A model generated the notes under the pieces. The model was not told the origin of the DNA. It worked only from the letters and a program-made list of their open reading frames with translations, and did no database searches. Both the position numbers and the translations under genes were made by a program. 37,223 bases of DNA, from positions 1 through 37,223 of the forward strand of contig CAMLLD010000066.1 of assembly GCA_946480785.1 (NCBI GenBank), read 5' to 3'. This stretch comes from an uncultured Blastocatellia bacterium. GTDB taxonomy: Bacteria > Acidobacteriota > Blastocatellia > Pyrinomonadales > Pyrinomonadaceae. Each line of letters begins with the position of its first letter. The stretch's first letter is position 1. Below are positions 1-7,335 of the stretch, piece by piece.

Positions 1-56
1 TCTTTCAAATCGACTTCGGGAGACCCGGCTTCATAGTTTCTGGGCTGACATTAGCA

Positions 57-71
57 AACGCCTTAGGCGTT
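57..71. repeat. Small inverted repeat downstream of rnc
   Basis: AACGCC and GGCGTT flank a 3-base loop, and a CGGGCCCG palindrome follows at about 74-81. It lies just past the 3' end of the minus-strand RNase III gene and could slow or end transcription. There is no T-run, so it is not a convincing intrinsic terminator. Confidence 0.25.
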
Positions 72-115
72 ACGGGCCCGCTCATTACGGACTCACATTC
101 ACTGCACGTAGAATT

Positions 116-182
116 AACTGCCTCTTCACTGCTCGTTGCACTAAACTGCCTCTTCACTGCTCGTTGCACTAACTGCCTCTTC
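116..182. repeat. 27/28-bp tandem repeat at the 3' end of rnc
   Basis: The 27-base unit beginning AACTGCCTCTTCACTG occurs at 116-143 (28 bp, one extra base) and 144-170 (27 bp), with a partial third copy at 171-182. The repeat contains the end of the RNase III gene. On the minus strand it encodes the duplicated tail EEAV-SATSS-EEAV, and the extra base in the outer copy creates the TAG stop. This looks like a recent slippage duplication that extended the enzyme's tail. Confidence 0.8.
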
Positions 183-914
183 GGCGAGCTCGGGGGTCAT
201 CGCTTCCAAGGCCGCTCGTGCGGCCGCGGCCTCGGCCGCTTTGATTGAATGCCCCTCGCCGCGAATGCTGCCGTTGTCCCACGAAACCTCGACGTGGAAG
301 ATACGTTGATGCGGCGGACCGAGGGTTTCGATCACTGCGTAACGCGGCGCCGGCCGGCGCTCGGCCTGAAGTTTCTCCTGCAACATTGTTTTGTAATCGG
401 CCTTCGCGGCGCTCAACGGGTCCGCGGCTTCGAGCTCGGTGCGCAGCGCGCGACAAACAAACTGCGTCGCCGCTTCAAGTCCGCCGTCGAGAAAAATCGC
501 GCCCGTGATCGCTTCGAAAACATCGGCGAGCAAGGCGTTCTTATGCCGGCCGCCACTCTTCTCTTCACCACGTCCGAAGCGCAGGAAGTCGCCGAGCTTC
601 AGAGTCTGTGATGCTTCCGCGAGCGTGGGCGCGCTCACCAAACGATGCTTCATGCGCGAGAGCTCACCCTCGGTGCCGGCCGGATACGAGTTGCAGAGAT
701 AGTTAGCGACGATGAGCCCGAGCACTGAATCACCGAGAAACTCGAGCGACTCGTTGTGAAGTTTGCGTGCCTGGCGCTCGTCACCGGGCGGAACTTTCTC
801 GTGGGCCCACGAGCGGTGAGTGATGGCCCGTTCGAGCAAGGCACGATCGTTGAAGTTATAGGACAGAACCGTTTCGAGGAGGTCCAGATCGGGAGTCGTT
901 TCGGGATTTTTCAA
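141..914 (-). CDS. rnc: Ribonuclease III
   Basis: Double-strand-specific endoribonuclease that processes rRNA precursors and structured mRNAs in the cytoplasm. The 257-aa length is normal for the family. The N-terminal catalytic domain has the signature HNESLEFLGDSVL (about residues 53-65) with the acidic metal ligands, and a second acidic patch in LLADVFEAITGAIFLDG (about 128-144). The C-terminal double-stranded RNA-binding domain (about 168-240) ends in an Ala-rich helix. The start is a TTG; no ATG or GTG lies in frame near the expected N-terminus and no Shine-Dalgarno is evident, so the exact start is less certain than the function. The last residues come from a tandem duplication. It lies 84 bp downstream of the 999-2183 gene on the same strand. 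Confidence 0.95.
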   Translation of the reverse strand: MKNPETTPDLDLLETVLSYNFNDRALLERAITHRSWAHEKVPPGDERQARKLHNESLEFLGDSVLGLIVANYLCNSYPAGTEGELSRMKHRLVSAPTLAEASQTLKLGDFLRFGRGEEKSGGRHKNALLADVFEAITGAIFLDGGLEAATQFVCRALRTELEAADPLSAAKADYKTMLQEKLQAERRPAPRYAVIETLGPPHQRIFHVEVSWDNGSIRGEGHSIKAAEAAAARAALEAMTPELAEEAVSATSSEEAV

Positions 915-924
915 AACGCACTGG

Positions 925-952
925 ATTATAACAAACGCCGGAAGCTTGTCGA
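925..952 (-). promoter_or_regulatory. Candidate sigma-70 promoter immediately before rnc
   Basis: On the minus strand TCGACA (952-947, one mismatch to TTGACA) and a perfect TATAAT (930-925) are 16 bp apart. The -10 box ends only 10 bases before the TTG start of RNase III, so the transcript would carry almost no leader. It may be fortuitous, because rnc could also be read from the gene upstream. Confidence 0.35.
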
Positions 953-998
953 AAAATGCGACGCGCTTCCGGCGATGGGTGGTTGACGGGAAATTGTT

Positions 999-2183
999 TC
1001 AGTTACGCGGACGATCCGGCTTACTGCCGGTAGGCTTGGTCGACGTTGTCGTAGTCGGCATGGTCGAAGCCTTGGTCGCCGGTTGAGTCGTTCCCGCGGG
1101 AGCAGTGGTGCTCGGAGTACCATTGCCGTTAGTCGCACCCGAAGTTCCCGCCGGTGTAGCAGCAGGAGCCGGAGTCGGCAGCGACGTCATCGGGGTCGGT
1201 TCCGGTGGCAAGGGCGTCGACATCACGCTCGCGACGTACTCAGTCATCCCTGCGTCCGATTTGTCATGAAGATACTTGTACCAGGTCGTCAGACTCTCCT
1301 GCCACACCGGTTTCTGCTTGGCAAAGTTTGGATCGTTACCCGCGAGATAGACTGCACGGGCATAACCGTCGACCATTCGCTCCACCAACTGATTGATGTT
1401 GGCTAGCGCCAGCTTGCTTTCCGGAGTCTCGTCTTTACCGAGATACATGGCTTTGTACTGCTCTGACTGCTTGGCATAAGGCCCAGTCTCGTAAGCACCC
1501 GCGATGTAAGCATAAGTGAAAGGAGATTTCTTCAACGGCGTTTCATACTGCGCGGCTTTGATCAGGTTCTTGAGCGCGTTCGCGGGATCCTTCTCGAGTG
1601 TCAAGGTGCCGGCAGTGAAATTCAAGTAAGCGAGTGCTGTCTCCTTATTATTTAGCGGTCCCCAACTCTCGAGGGTTTTTCCGCTTTCAAGGGCCTGGAG
1701 CGCTTTGCGCGCGTAATCCAACGCTTGCGCAGCCAGCTCCGGATTCTTCGCAACGACGAGGTAACCATTCGTTCCCAGGGCCACCATCACGTAGGTGTCG
1801 TCCGGGTTTTTTGTGAGCCGGTCAGCTCCCAGTTTGAAAGCTTCCGGGTAGTTCTTGTCGGTCCAAAGAACCTTGTCGAAGCTCGCGGCCTTCGCGCCTT
1901 CGTCGTAAGCGGTGGTCCATTTCTTGAGATAGTCGATGATCTTCTGCTGCTCTTCTGTTACTTCAGCAGTGGCGGGACAAGCAAGGTACTTCTTCGCTGC
2001 GTCGTAAGCCTTCGCCTGATCGTCTTTTCTATTCTTCAAAAAATCCTGGTACAACGCGTTCTTGCCTTCTACGCTACTGCATGGATCTTGAACTGCGTCA
2101 TCGTTCAGAGTGGTCGCAGCGACGGGCAAAGCTAGCAACGCGACTGTTGCGCCGATCATTAAAAACGTCGTTATCTTTTTCAT
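999..2183 (-). CDS. Secreted TPR-like helical protein with Thr/Pro-rich tail
   Basis: No function is recognised. The ATG at 2183 is preferred because GGAGG lies about 9 bases upstream and the protein then starts with a clean signal peptide (MKKITTFLMIGATVALLALP, cleavage near residue 23), giving 394 aa. The body (about 25-320) is alpha-helical, with repeated Ala/Leu/Tyr spacing such as AYLNFTAGTLTLEKDPANAL and AYIAGAYETGPYAKQSEQY, which suggests degenerate tetratricopeptide repeats and a protein-binding role in the periplasm or on the surface. The last ~65 residues are Thr, Pro, Ala and Ser rich and end in KPDRPRN. An in-frame extension to 2381 is open but lacks a ribosome-binding site. The gene sits between a penicillin-binding protein and rnc. 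Confidence 0.8.
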   Translation of the reverse strand: MKKITTFLMIGATVALLALPVAATTLNDDAVQDPCSSVEGKNALYQDFLKNRKDDQAKAYDAAKKYLACPATAEVTEEQQKIIDYLKKWTTAYDEGAKAASFDKVLWTDKNYPEAFKLGADRLTKNPDDTYVMVALGTNGYLVVAKNPELAAQALDYARKALQALESGKTLESWGPLNNKETALAYLNFTAGTLTLEKDPANALKNLIKAAQYETPLKKSPFTYAYIAGAYETGPYAKQSEQYKAMYLGKDETPESKLALANINQLVERMVDGYARAVYLAGNDPNFAKQKPVWQESLTTWYKYLHDKSDAGMTEYVASVMSTPLPPEPTPMTSLPTPAPAATPAGTSGATNGNGTPSTTAPAGTTQPATKASTMPTTTTSTKPTGSKPDRPRN

Positions 2184-2346
2184 TAGTGTCGAAACCTCCA
2201 AATCTACATTCAGCAATCGCGCTAAAGGCTGAGCCCTGCGAGTTCGTTCAGGGGACGTTAGGATGCAATCGATACAAAGACCGGTTGCCGATCTGATCAT
2301 CGAGGGGATTGGGCTCTGGTCTTGAAGCTTCTTAAAAAAAGAACGT

Positions 2347-2380
2347 CCGCAATATTCCTGCAACTCAAGGAAATGTGTCA
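2347..2380 (-). promoter_or_regulatory. Candidate promoter for the TPR-like gene
   Basis: On the minus strand a perfect TTGACA is followed after about 18 bases by GAATAT, a weak -10 match. It would give a leader of roughly 160 bases before the ATG at 2183. It lies just downstream of the terminator of the preceding gene, where a new promoter would be expected. Confidence 0.3.
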
Positions 2381-2414
2381 AGGAGCACAGAGCGATTACC
2401 AGTGGAAATCTCGC

Positions 2415-2452
2415 AAAAAAATTTGCGCCGGAGATTAAAGTTCCGGCGCAAA
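2415..2452 (-). terminator. Strong intrinsic terminator of the transpeptidase gene
   Basis: An 11-bp perfect stem (TTTGCGCCGGA at 2422-2432 and TCCGGCGCAAA at 2442-2452) encloses a 9-base loop. On the minus strand it is followed by seven T residues (complement of 2415-2421). It starts about 30 bp beyond the stop of the transpeptidase gene and separates that gene from the next one on the same strand. Confidence 0.88.
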
Positions 2453-2480
2453 AGAATCAAAACTGTTCTTTAAGTCTGTT

Positions 2481-4205
2481 TTATGGAGTGATGCGACGTG
2501 GGCGTTGAGCGCCTGGGGCAGTAGTGTTTGCCGGCGCCGGAGTAGTCTTCGGAGTCGTGCCTGGCTGCGTCGTAGTGCTCTTCTCTTGTTCGGCTGGCTT
2601 GTTGGGAATCGGCATCAACACGCGCTTCACTGTGTTCTTTGGTTCAGCGGTAACAGGTTTAGCTGTCGTTGTTCCCGCGGCGTTCGACTTCGCGGGAGCG
2701 GCTGAGCCATCGCCTTGAGTAGTTGAACCAGGATTGGCGGTCGCGGTTGATTCTTCGCCTTCGCCAGTCTCGGTGTTTTCAGCGGCTGCTTCCTGATCCG
2801 CAACTTCCTTCTCTTCGTCGTCGGCAGTTGCCGCAACTTGCAGATTAATCGCAGTGCCGAAGCGATGGTTCAACTGCCGGTAGATCTCGCCCGCGACTGC
2901 GGCCGGGAAGTGTCGGCGACCATCAGTGCCTTCCGCGATCACGACCACTGTCAAACGTGGATTCGCGAGCGGCGCGTATGAAGTAAACAAACCTACCCAA
3001 CCGTTATCACCGATGCACGTGCCAGTCTTGCCCGCGACGGTCTGCGTTGGATCGTAAGCGCGACGGCCCGAGCCGTAGTTGACTGAGCCAACCATTCCCG
3101 GAACCATGCGTTGCCAAACTTCCGGCGTGATCGGAAGCACGCGACGAACCTTCGGGCTCATCTTGTTTGCTTCTTTCGCGCTGTGTGGAATCTGCGGCGT
3201 GAGCAAGCGTCCGCCGTTAGCCATCGCGGAAACGAGCGTTCCGAGTTGCAACGGCGTCACTTCAAAACCGTCCGCGTGCGAATACATGCGCCGGTTCTCG
3301 ACGCCCGCCTTGATTTCCGGCAATTTGCCGGCGAACTCAAACGGCACGTTCAGTCCGGTCTTCTCGCCGAGCCCGAGCTCTTTGGCGTAAGTGACCATCT
3401 TGTCGCCGCCGATGCGGCTGCCGACTTGCTGGAAGAAAGGATTATCGGAATGGGCCAACGCGGAAGTTAGATCCATGCGGTAGCCGTCGTTTGCCGTATC
3501 AACGAGCGGGATCGCGTTTTCGGAAAGTCCCGCGACGCCGGTGACGAGCTTGATCGTCGAGCAGGGTTTGAAACCACGATGCAGCGCCCACTCCTGATTG
3601 ACCATCGAGTAGACGCGGCCGGTCATCGGATCCATCACGACAACGGTGCCGGCGTGATTGCCGAGGGCGTTAATCGCCACGCGCCGCACTTCCGGATCTT
3701 CACCACTCAGATCGTCTTTCGCGATCATCGACTGCACCTGCTGGCGCATCGCGTTGTCGATCGCGATCTGACGCGCGATCGCGGCGCGACGGGCAGCTTC
3801 AGCACGGCGACGCGCTTCAGCTAACGCCCGGCGGTTTCTTGCTTCAACACCGCGCAACGCAGCCGCACGTTCACGCTTGGTCAACGGGCGGCGCAGCTTG
3901 CGCTCCATTGCTTTCAGAGCCGACGCTTGTTCACGGGCGATCACCGCACGTTGGCGGCGAACATCACGCGCACTCAAACGTCCACCACGACCGCGACGAG
4001 AAGCTCTCGCCGACTCGCGGCCGCCGCGACGCGAACCACGATGTCTATCAGAAGCGGAAGCTCTTCTGCCTCTCTCGGCACGGGCGCTCCGACCCGCGGA
4101 ACTTCGTTTCTTCCCGAAAGCTGTACCGGAAATACATAGCGCAAAAAGGATAAATAGGATAAAGGCGAACCGGTCAGGCCGACGGAAATGAAAATTAGGT
4201 GTCAT
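2481..4205 (-). CDS. Penicillin-binding transpeptidase with Arg-rich N-terminal region
   Basis: DD-transpeptidase-fold protein that should act on peptidoglycan peptides outside the inner membrane. After a hydrophobic segment (about residues 12-29) comes an Arg/Ala-rich stretch (about 32-150) predicted to be charged helix. The transpeptidase domain (about 180-460) has all three active-site motifs: STIK (216-219, nucleophile Ser216), SDN (253-255) and KTGT (393-396). The usual PBP-dimer domain of class B enzymes is absent and replaced by the basic region. The C-terminus (about 470-574) is a low-complexity Thr/Pro/Ala tail ending RPRRITP. It is monocistronic, with its own terminator. It could be a class B-like PBP or a related penicillin-recognising enzyme; the motifs support catalysis, but the physiological role is not clear. 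Confidence 0.85.
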   Translation of the reverse strand: MTPNFHFRRPDRFAFILFILFALCISGTAFGKKRSSAGRSARAERGRRASASDRHRGSRRGGRESARASRRGRGGRLSARDVRRQRAVIAREQASALKAMERKLRRPLTKRERAAALRGVEARNRRALAEARRRAEAARRAAIARQIAIDNAMRQQVQSMIAKDDLSGEDPEVRRVAINALGNHAGTVVVMDPMTGRVYSMVNQEWALHRGFKPCSTIKLVTGVAGLSENAIPLVDTANDGYRMDLTSALAHSDNPFFQQVGSRIGGDKMVTYAKELGLGEKTGLNVPFEFAGKLPEIKAGVENRRMYSHADGFEVTPLQLGTLVSAMANGGRLLTPQIPHSAKEANKMSPKVRRVLPITPEVWQRMVPGMVGSVNYGSGRRAYDPTQTVAGKTGTCIGDNGWVGLFTSYAPLANPRLTVVVIAEGTDGRRHFPAAVAGEIYRQLNHRFGTAINLQVAATADDEEKEVADQEAAAENTETGEGEESTATANPGSTTQGDGSAAPAKSNAAGTTTAKPVTAEPKNTVKRVLMPIPNKPAEQEKSTTTQPGTTPKTTPAPANTTAPGAQRPRRITP

Positions 4206-4475
4206 CAGGGCCTACTACCTCTCTTTTAGGGATTGCTCACCGGCGGTGAGTTACTGCGAAATACTTCTCCTCAGGTTCAAAATACCTAAACCCTTGCTCG
4301 AGCCTGGCCTCGGGCAACTGCCTGCAACATTGAGGTGGGAAGATTCCCTAAACGGCGGTCTCTGGGGACATTGATTCGAGACCGACATGAATATAACATC
4401 GTGCCTCTCCCGTGGGCAATAAAAAAGTAATTGATTATACATAATTCGCTGGAAAGCCAGCGGTTCATTGCAAAC
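4206..4475. other. Divergent intergenic region
   Basis: This 270-bp region separates the minus-strand transpeptidase gene from the plus-strand kinase gene and should hold both promoters. TTGATT (4371) and TATAAC (4392) are only 15 bp apart, too close for a confident sigma-70 promoter. A TATACATAAT stretch lies at about 4437. No sigma-54 element with correct GG/GC spacing was found, despite the NtrC-type regulator encoded downstream. Confidence 0.4.
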
Positions 4476-6014
4476 ATGAGATTTCCAGCTCTCGTCGAAA
4501 GTTTCCGTGCCCGGCTGCTCCTGCTGCTGGCGCTCATGCTCGGTCTCACCCTCGGCATTCAGTACTACTTCAACCTCCGCTCGGTGAAGAACAACGCCCG
4601 GATGATCATCGAGCAGGAGCAGGCCATCATGGCCGGAATCGGCCTCGGCCTCAACAGTCTGCAAAGCAAGCAGTACCTCTATGAGATCGTCGGTAGTCAA
4701 AAAGACCCTCTACTCAATAACAAGAATGCCCGCGTGCAGAACATCCTCGTCGTCGACGATGACGGCAACGTGTTGGACAGCTTGCAGCGTGAGTACGGCC
4801 CGCGGAGCGTCGACAACAACACCGAGTATGTTCAATTTCAGGACCTCCAACTGCCGCCTCTTCGCAGCGCCGTCCATTACACCGGCGTACCACAAGAAGA
4901 ACTTCCTTCCTGGATTCCACCCGCGACGACTGCCGATTTCGGCGCCGCCGGTGCCTTTTATTATCCGGTAAAGACCAATAACGGCTACCGTTTCATAATC
5001 GTCGTGCTCGATTCGGCCAACATCCTGACCAACGTCTTCGAGCGCCAGGGCACCCGCTCGGCCTTATATACGCTCGGAGTGCTGCTGGTGACGACACTTA
5101 TTACCGGCTACTTCGTCTGGCGCTTCACCCGTCCTATCAAAGAACTATCCGTCGCCGCACGGAAAGTCGCCGGCGGGAACTTCGATGTTCAGGTTGACTC
5201 CGAACGCCGGGACGAGATGGGCACGCTTGCATCCGCGTTCAACGAGATGACCGCCAAACTCGGACGCGCTCGCGAACTCGAGTTTCAACTCCATCAAGCC
5301 GAGAAGGGCGCTGTGGTTGGTCGCCTTGCCGCGGCGATCGCGCACGAGATTCGTAATCCGTTGAACTACATCAACCTCACGCTGGATCACCTGCGTTCTT
5401 CGTTTGCTCCGGCCGATGAGTCGAAGCGAGCGACGTTCGTGCGGCTTACCGATCAACTCAAAACTGAAGTCGGGCGCATCAACCGTCACATCACCGACTT
5501 CCTGAAATACTCGCGGCCGTCGAAGCTCGAGTTGCAGGACTTAGATATAAGAGCGGAGGCAGAGGATGCTTTGCGTCTCGTCGAAGGCCGCGCCTCCGAG
5601 TGTGGTATCGAAACAAGAATTCTTCAGGACGGTACGCTGCCGCACGTGATGGGCGATCGCGAGTCGCTGCGCTCGGTGTTTACGAACCTCGTCATCAACG
5701 CGGTTGAGGCAATCGACGGCGACGGCGGCAGTGTTTCGATCAAGCTTTCGGAGACGGGCCAGAACTCTGTTAAGGTAGAAGTCATCGATACAGGACACGG
5801 CATCGCGGCCGACGATATCTCGAAAGTTTTTGAGCCTTATTTTTCAACAAAGGAGACGGGCACGGGGCTGGGCCTCGCCATCGTTAAAAAAGCAATCGAC
5901 GATCACGGTGGGACCATCAGCGTCGCGTCCCGGGAAGGCAGCGGCACTACGTTTACGATAATCCTGCCGGCTAAAGAGAAGGGACATGGCACGAAAGAGC
6001 ATCCTCGTAGTTGA
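4476..6014 (+). CDS. Membrane sensor histidine kinase
   Basis: Sensor kinase that autophosphorylates on His and passes the phosphate to the regulator encoded next. The first ATG (4476) gives 512 aa; the frame is open back to a TTG at 4431. Order: transmembrane helix (about 13-32), extracytoplasmic sensor domain (about 33-195) containing a PAS/Cache-like stretch (QNILVVDDDGNVL), second transmembrane helix (about 197-216), HAMP linker (about 217-268), HisKA with the H-box AIAHEIRNPLNYIN (His290), then HATPase_c with an N-box (VFTNLVINAVEA), a G1 box (DTGHGIAADD), an F-box (VFEPYFS) and a G2 box (GTGLGLAIV). The architecture matches kinases paired with NtrC-type regulators such as AtoS and ZraS. 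The end overlaps the regulator gene by 29 bases. The signal sensed is unknown. Confidence 0.93.
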   Translation: MRFPALVESFRARLLLLLALMLGLTLGIQYYFNLRSVKNNARMIIEQEQAIMAGIGLGLNSLQSKQYLYEIVGSQKDPLLNNKNARVQNILVVDDDGNVLDSLQREYGPRSVDNNTEYVQFQDLQLPPLRSAVHYTGVPQEELPSWIPPATTADFGAAGAFYYPVKTNNGYRFIIVVLDSANILTNVFERQGTRSALYTLGVLLVTTLITGYFVWRFTRPIKELSVAARKVAGGNFDVQVDSERRDEMGTLASAFNEMTAKLGRARELEFQLHQAEKGAVVGRLAAAIAHEIRNPLNYINLTLDHLRSSFAPADESKRATFVRLTDQLKTEVGRINRHITDFLKYSRPSKLELQDLDIRAEAEDALRLVEGRASECGIETRILQDGTLPHVMGDRESLRSVFTNLVINAVEAIDGDGGSVSIKLSETGQNSVKVEVIDTGHGIAADDISKVFEPYFSTKETGTGLGLAIVKKAIDDHGGTISVASREGSGTTFTIILPAKEKGHGTKEHPRS

Positions 6015-7335
6015 CGACGAGAAGTCGCAAAGAGAAATCCTGGAACTGATTCTGAGCGAAGAAGGCTACGATGTGACGACCGCCGCGTCGGGCGAAGCTG
6101 CGCTCAAGTTTGCGAAGGAACGCCGGTTCGATCTCGCGTTGACGGATCTGAAGATGACGGGCATGGACGGGATCGAGTTGCTGCAACACCTGCTCGCTTA
6201 CGACTCGTCGATCATCGTGATCCTCCTGACGGCGCATGGCTCGATCGAGTCGGCGAAGGAAGCGCTGCGTCGCGGCGCTTTCGATTATCTCGAGAAGCCT
6301 TACGACAAAGCCGCGCTCTTGGAAACGATCAATCGCGCGCTCGATCGGCTGGATGCGATCGACAGCGAGATCATCTCTGCGTCGCCGAAGATGGAGACGG
6401 TGAAGAAGATGATCTTGAAAGTGGCGCGCTCGAATTCGACCGTGTTGATTCGCGGTGAATCCGGAACGGGCAAGGAGTTGATTGCGCGTGCGGTCCATAA
6501 TCAGTCGCCGCGGGCGGAAGAGATGTTTCAGGCGGTGAACTGCGCGGCAATCAACGAGAACCTGCTCGAGTCGGAACTGTTTGGACACGAGAAGGGTTCG
6601 TTCACCGGCGCGCACGCGGAGAAGAAAGGACTGTTTGAGATCGCGGATCGCGGCACGTTGTTTCTTGACGAGATCGCGGAGTTGGATGTTGGTATTCAGG
6701 CGAAGCTGTTGCGTGCATTGCAGGAGCGGAAGATCAGGCGCGTCGGCGGGACGCATGAGATCAGTGTTGACGTGCGCGTGATTGCAGCGACGAATCGCGA
6801 CTTGCGCGCGATGGTTGCGGATGGTCGTTTCCGTGATGATTTGTATTACCGCATCAACGTGTTGTCGATCGACGTGCCGCCGCTGCGCGAAAGGCGTGAA
6901 GATATTCCGGTCCTGATAGATTATTTTTTGAAGAAGCACACGAAGAACACGTCGCGTCTGATCACGGGTCTGACGCCGGAAACGAAGAAGTTGATGATGG
7001 ACTACAGTTGGCCCGGTAACGTGCGTCAGCTCGAGTCCGCGATCGAGCGCGCGATTTTGTTGGCGGAAGAGGAGAAGATCACGTTGGAGGACTTGCCGAC
7101 GGAAGTGCGGCAGGATGTTGGCCCAGCGTCGGAAGGGACGTTCAAATTACCCGCGGAAGGCATCAACTTCGAGGACGTCGAGCGCAACCTGATCACACAG
7201 GCGATGGAGCAGACGGACTACAACATCACGAAAGCTGCGAAGCTATTAGGCCTCACCTTCCGCACGCTCCAGTACCGTCTGGAAAAATTCGGCATCAAGC
7301 GCCCCGACGGCACCGACAGCTCTGAGGGCGAGTGA
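5986..7335 (+). CDS. NtrC-family sigma-54-dependent response regulator
   Basis: A transcription activator for sigma-54 RNA polymerase, switched on by phosphorylation from the overlapping kinase gene. The receiver domain (about 1-120) has the acidic pair DD10-11, phospho-acceptor Asp54 (TDLKM) and Lys104 (EKPYD). The AAA+ domain (about 135-370) has Walker A GESGTGKE (157-164), the sigma-54 contact loop as GSFTGA (204-209, Ser replacing the usual Ala) and Walker B GTLFLDEI (223-230). A Fis-type helix-turn-helix lies near the C-terminus (about 405-440, NITKAAKLLGLTFRTLQYRL). The start is an ATG preceded by GAGAAGGG, inside the kinase 3' end. The 449-aa length is typical. Targets are unknown, and no obvious sigma-54 promoter was seen nearby. 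Confidence 0.95.
   Translation: MARKSILVVDDEKSQREILELILSEEGYDVTTAASGEAALKFAKERRFDLALTDLKMTGMDGIELLQHLLAYDSSIIVILLTAHGSIESAKEALRRGAFDYLEKPYDKAALLETINRALDRLDAIDSEIISASPKMETVKKMILKVARSNSTVLIRGESGTGKELIARAVHNQSPRAEEMFQAVNCAAINENLLESELFGHEKGSFTGAHAEKKGLFEIADRGTLFLDEIAELDVGIQAKLLRALQERKIRRVGGTHEISVDVRVIAATNRDLRAMVADGRFRDDLYYRINVLSIDVPPLRERREDIPVLIDYFLKKHTKNTSRLITGLTPETKKLMMDYSWPGNVRQLESAIERAILLAEEEKITLEDLPTEVRQDVGPASEGTFKLPAEGINFEDVERNLITQAMEQTDYNITKAAKLLGLTFRTLQYRLEKFGIKRPDGTDSSEGE

Noticed and set aside
5..85. 26-codon minus-strand frame downstream of rnc
   Set aside because: Too short, no ribosome-binding site, and no recognisable product; it may be chance.
2184..2381. N-terminal extension of the TPR-like protein
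   Set aside because: It would place 66 polar residues before an obvious signal peptide, and the good GGAGG site belongs to the ATG at 2183.
4303..4321. TGGC...TGC pair as a sigma-54 promoter upstream of the kinase gene
   Set aside because: The GG and GC dinucleotides are 12 bases apart instead of 10, and the surrounding bases do not fit.
5971..6939. 322-codon minus-strand frame opposite the response regulator
   Set aside because: It is the mirror of a highly coding, GC-rich gene; the plus frame carries all the NtrC-family motifs.
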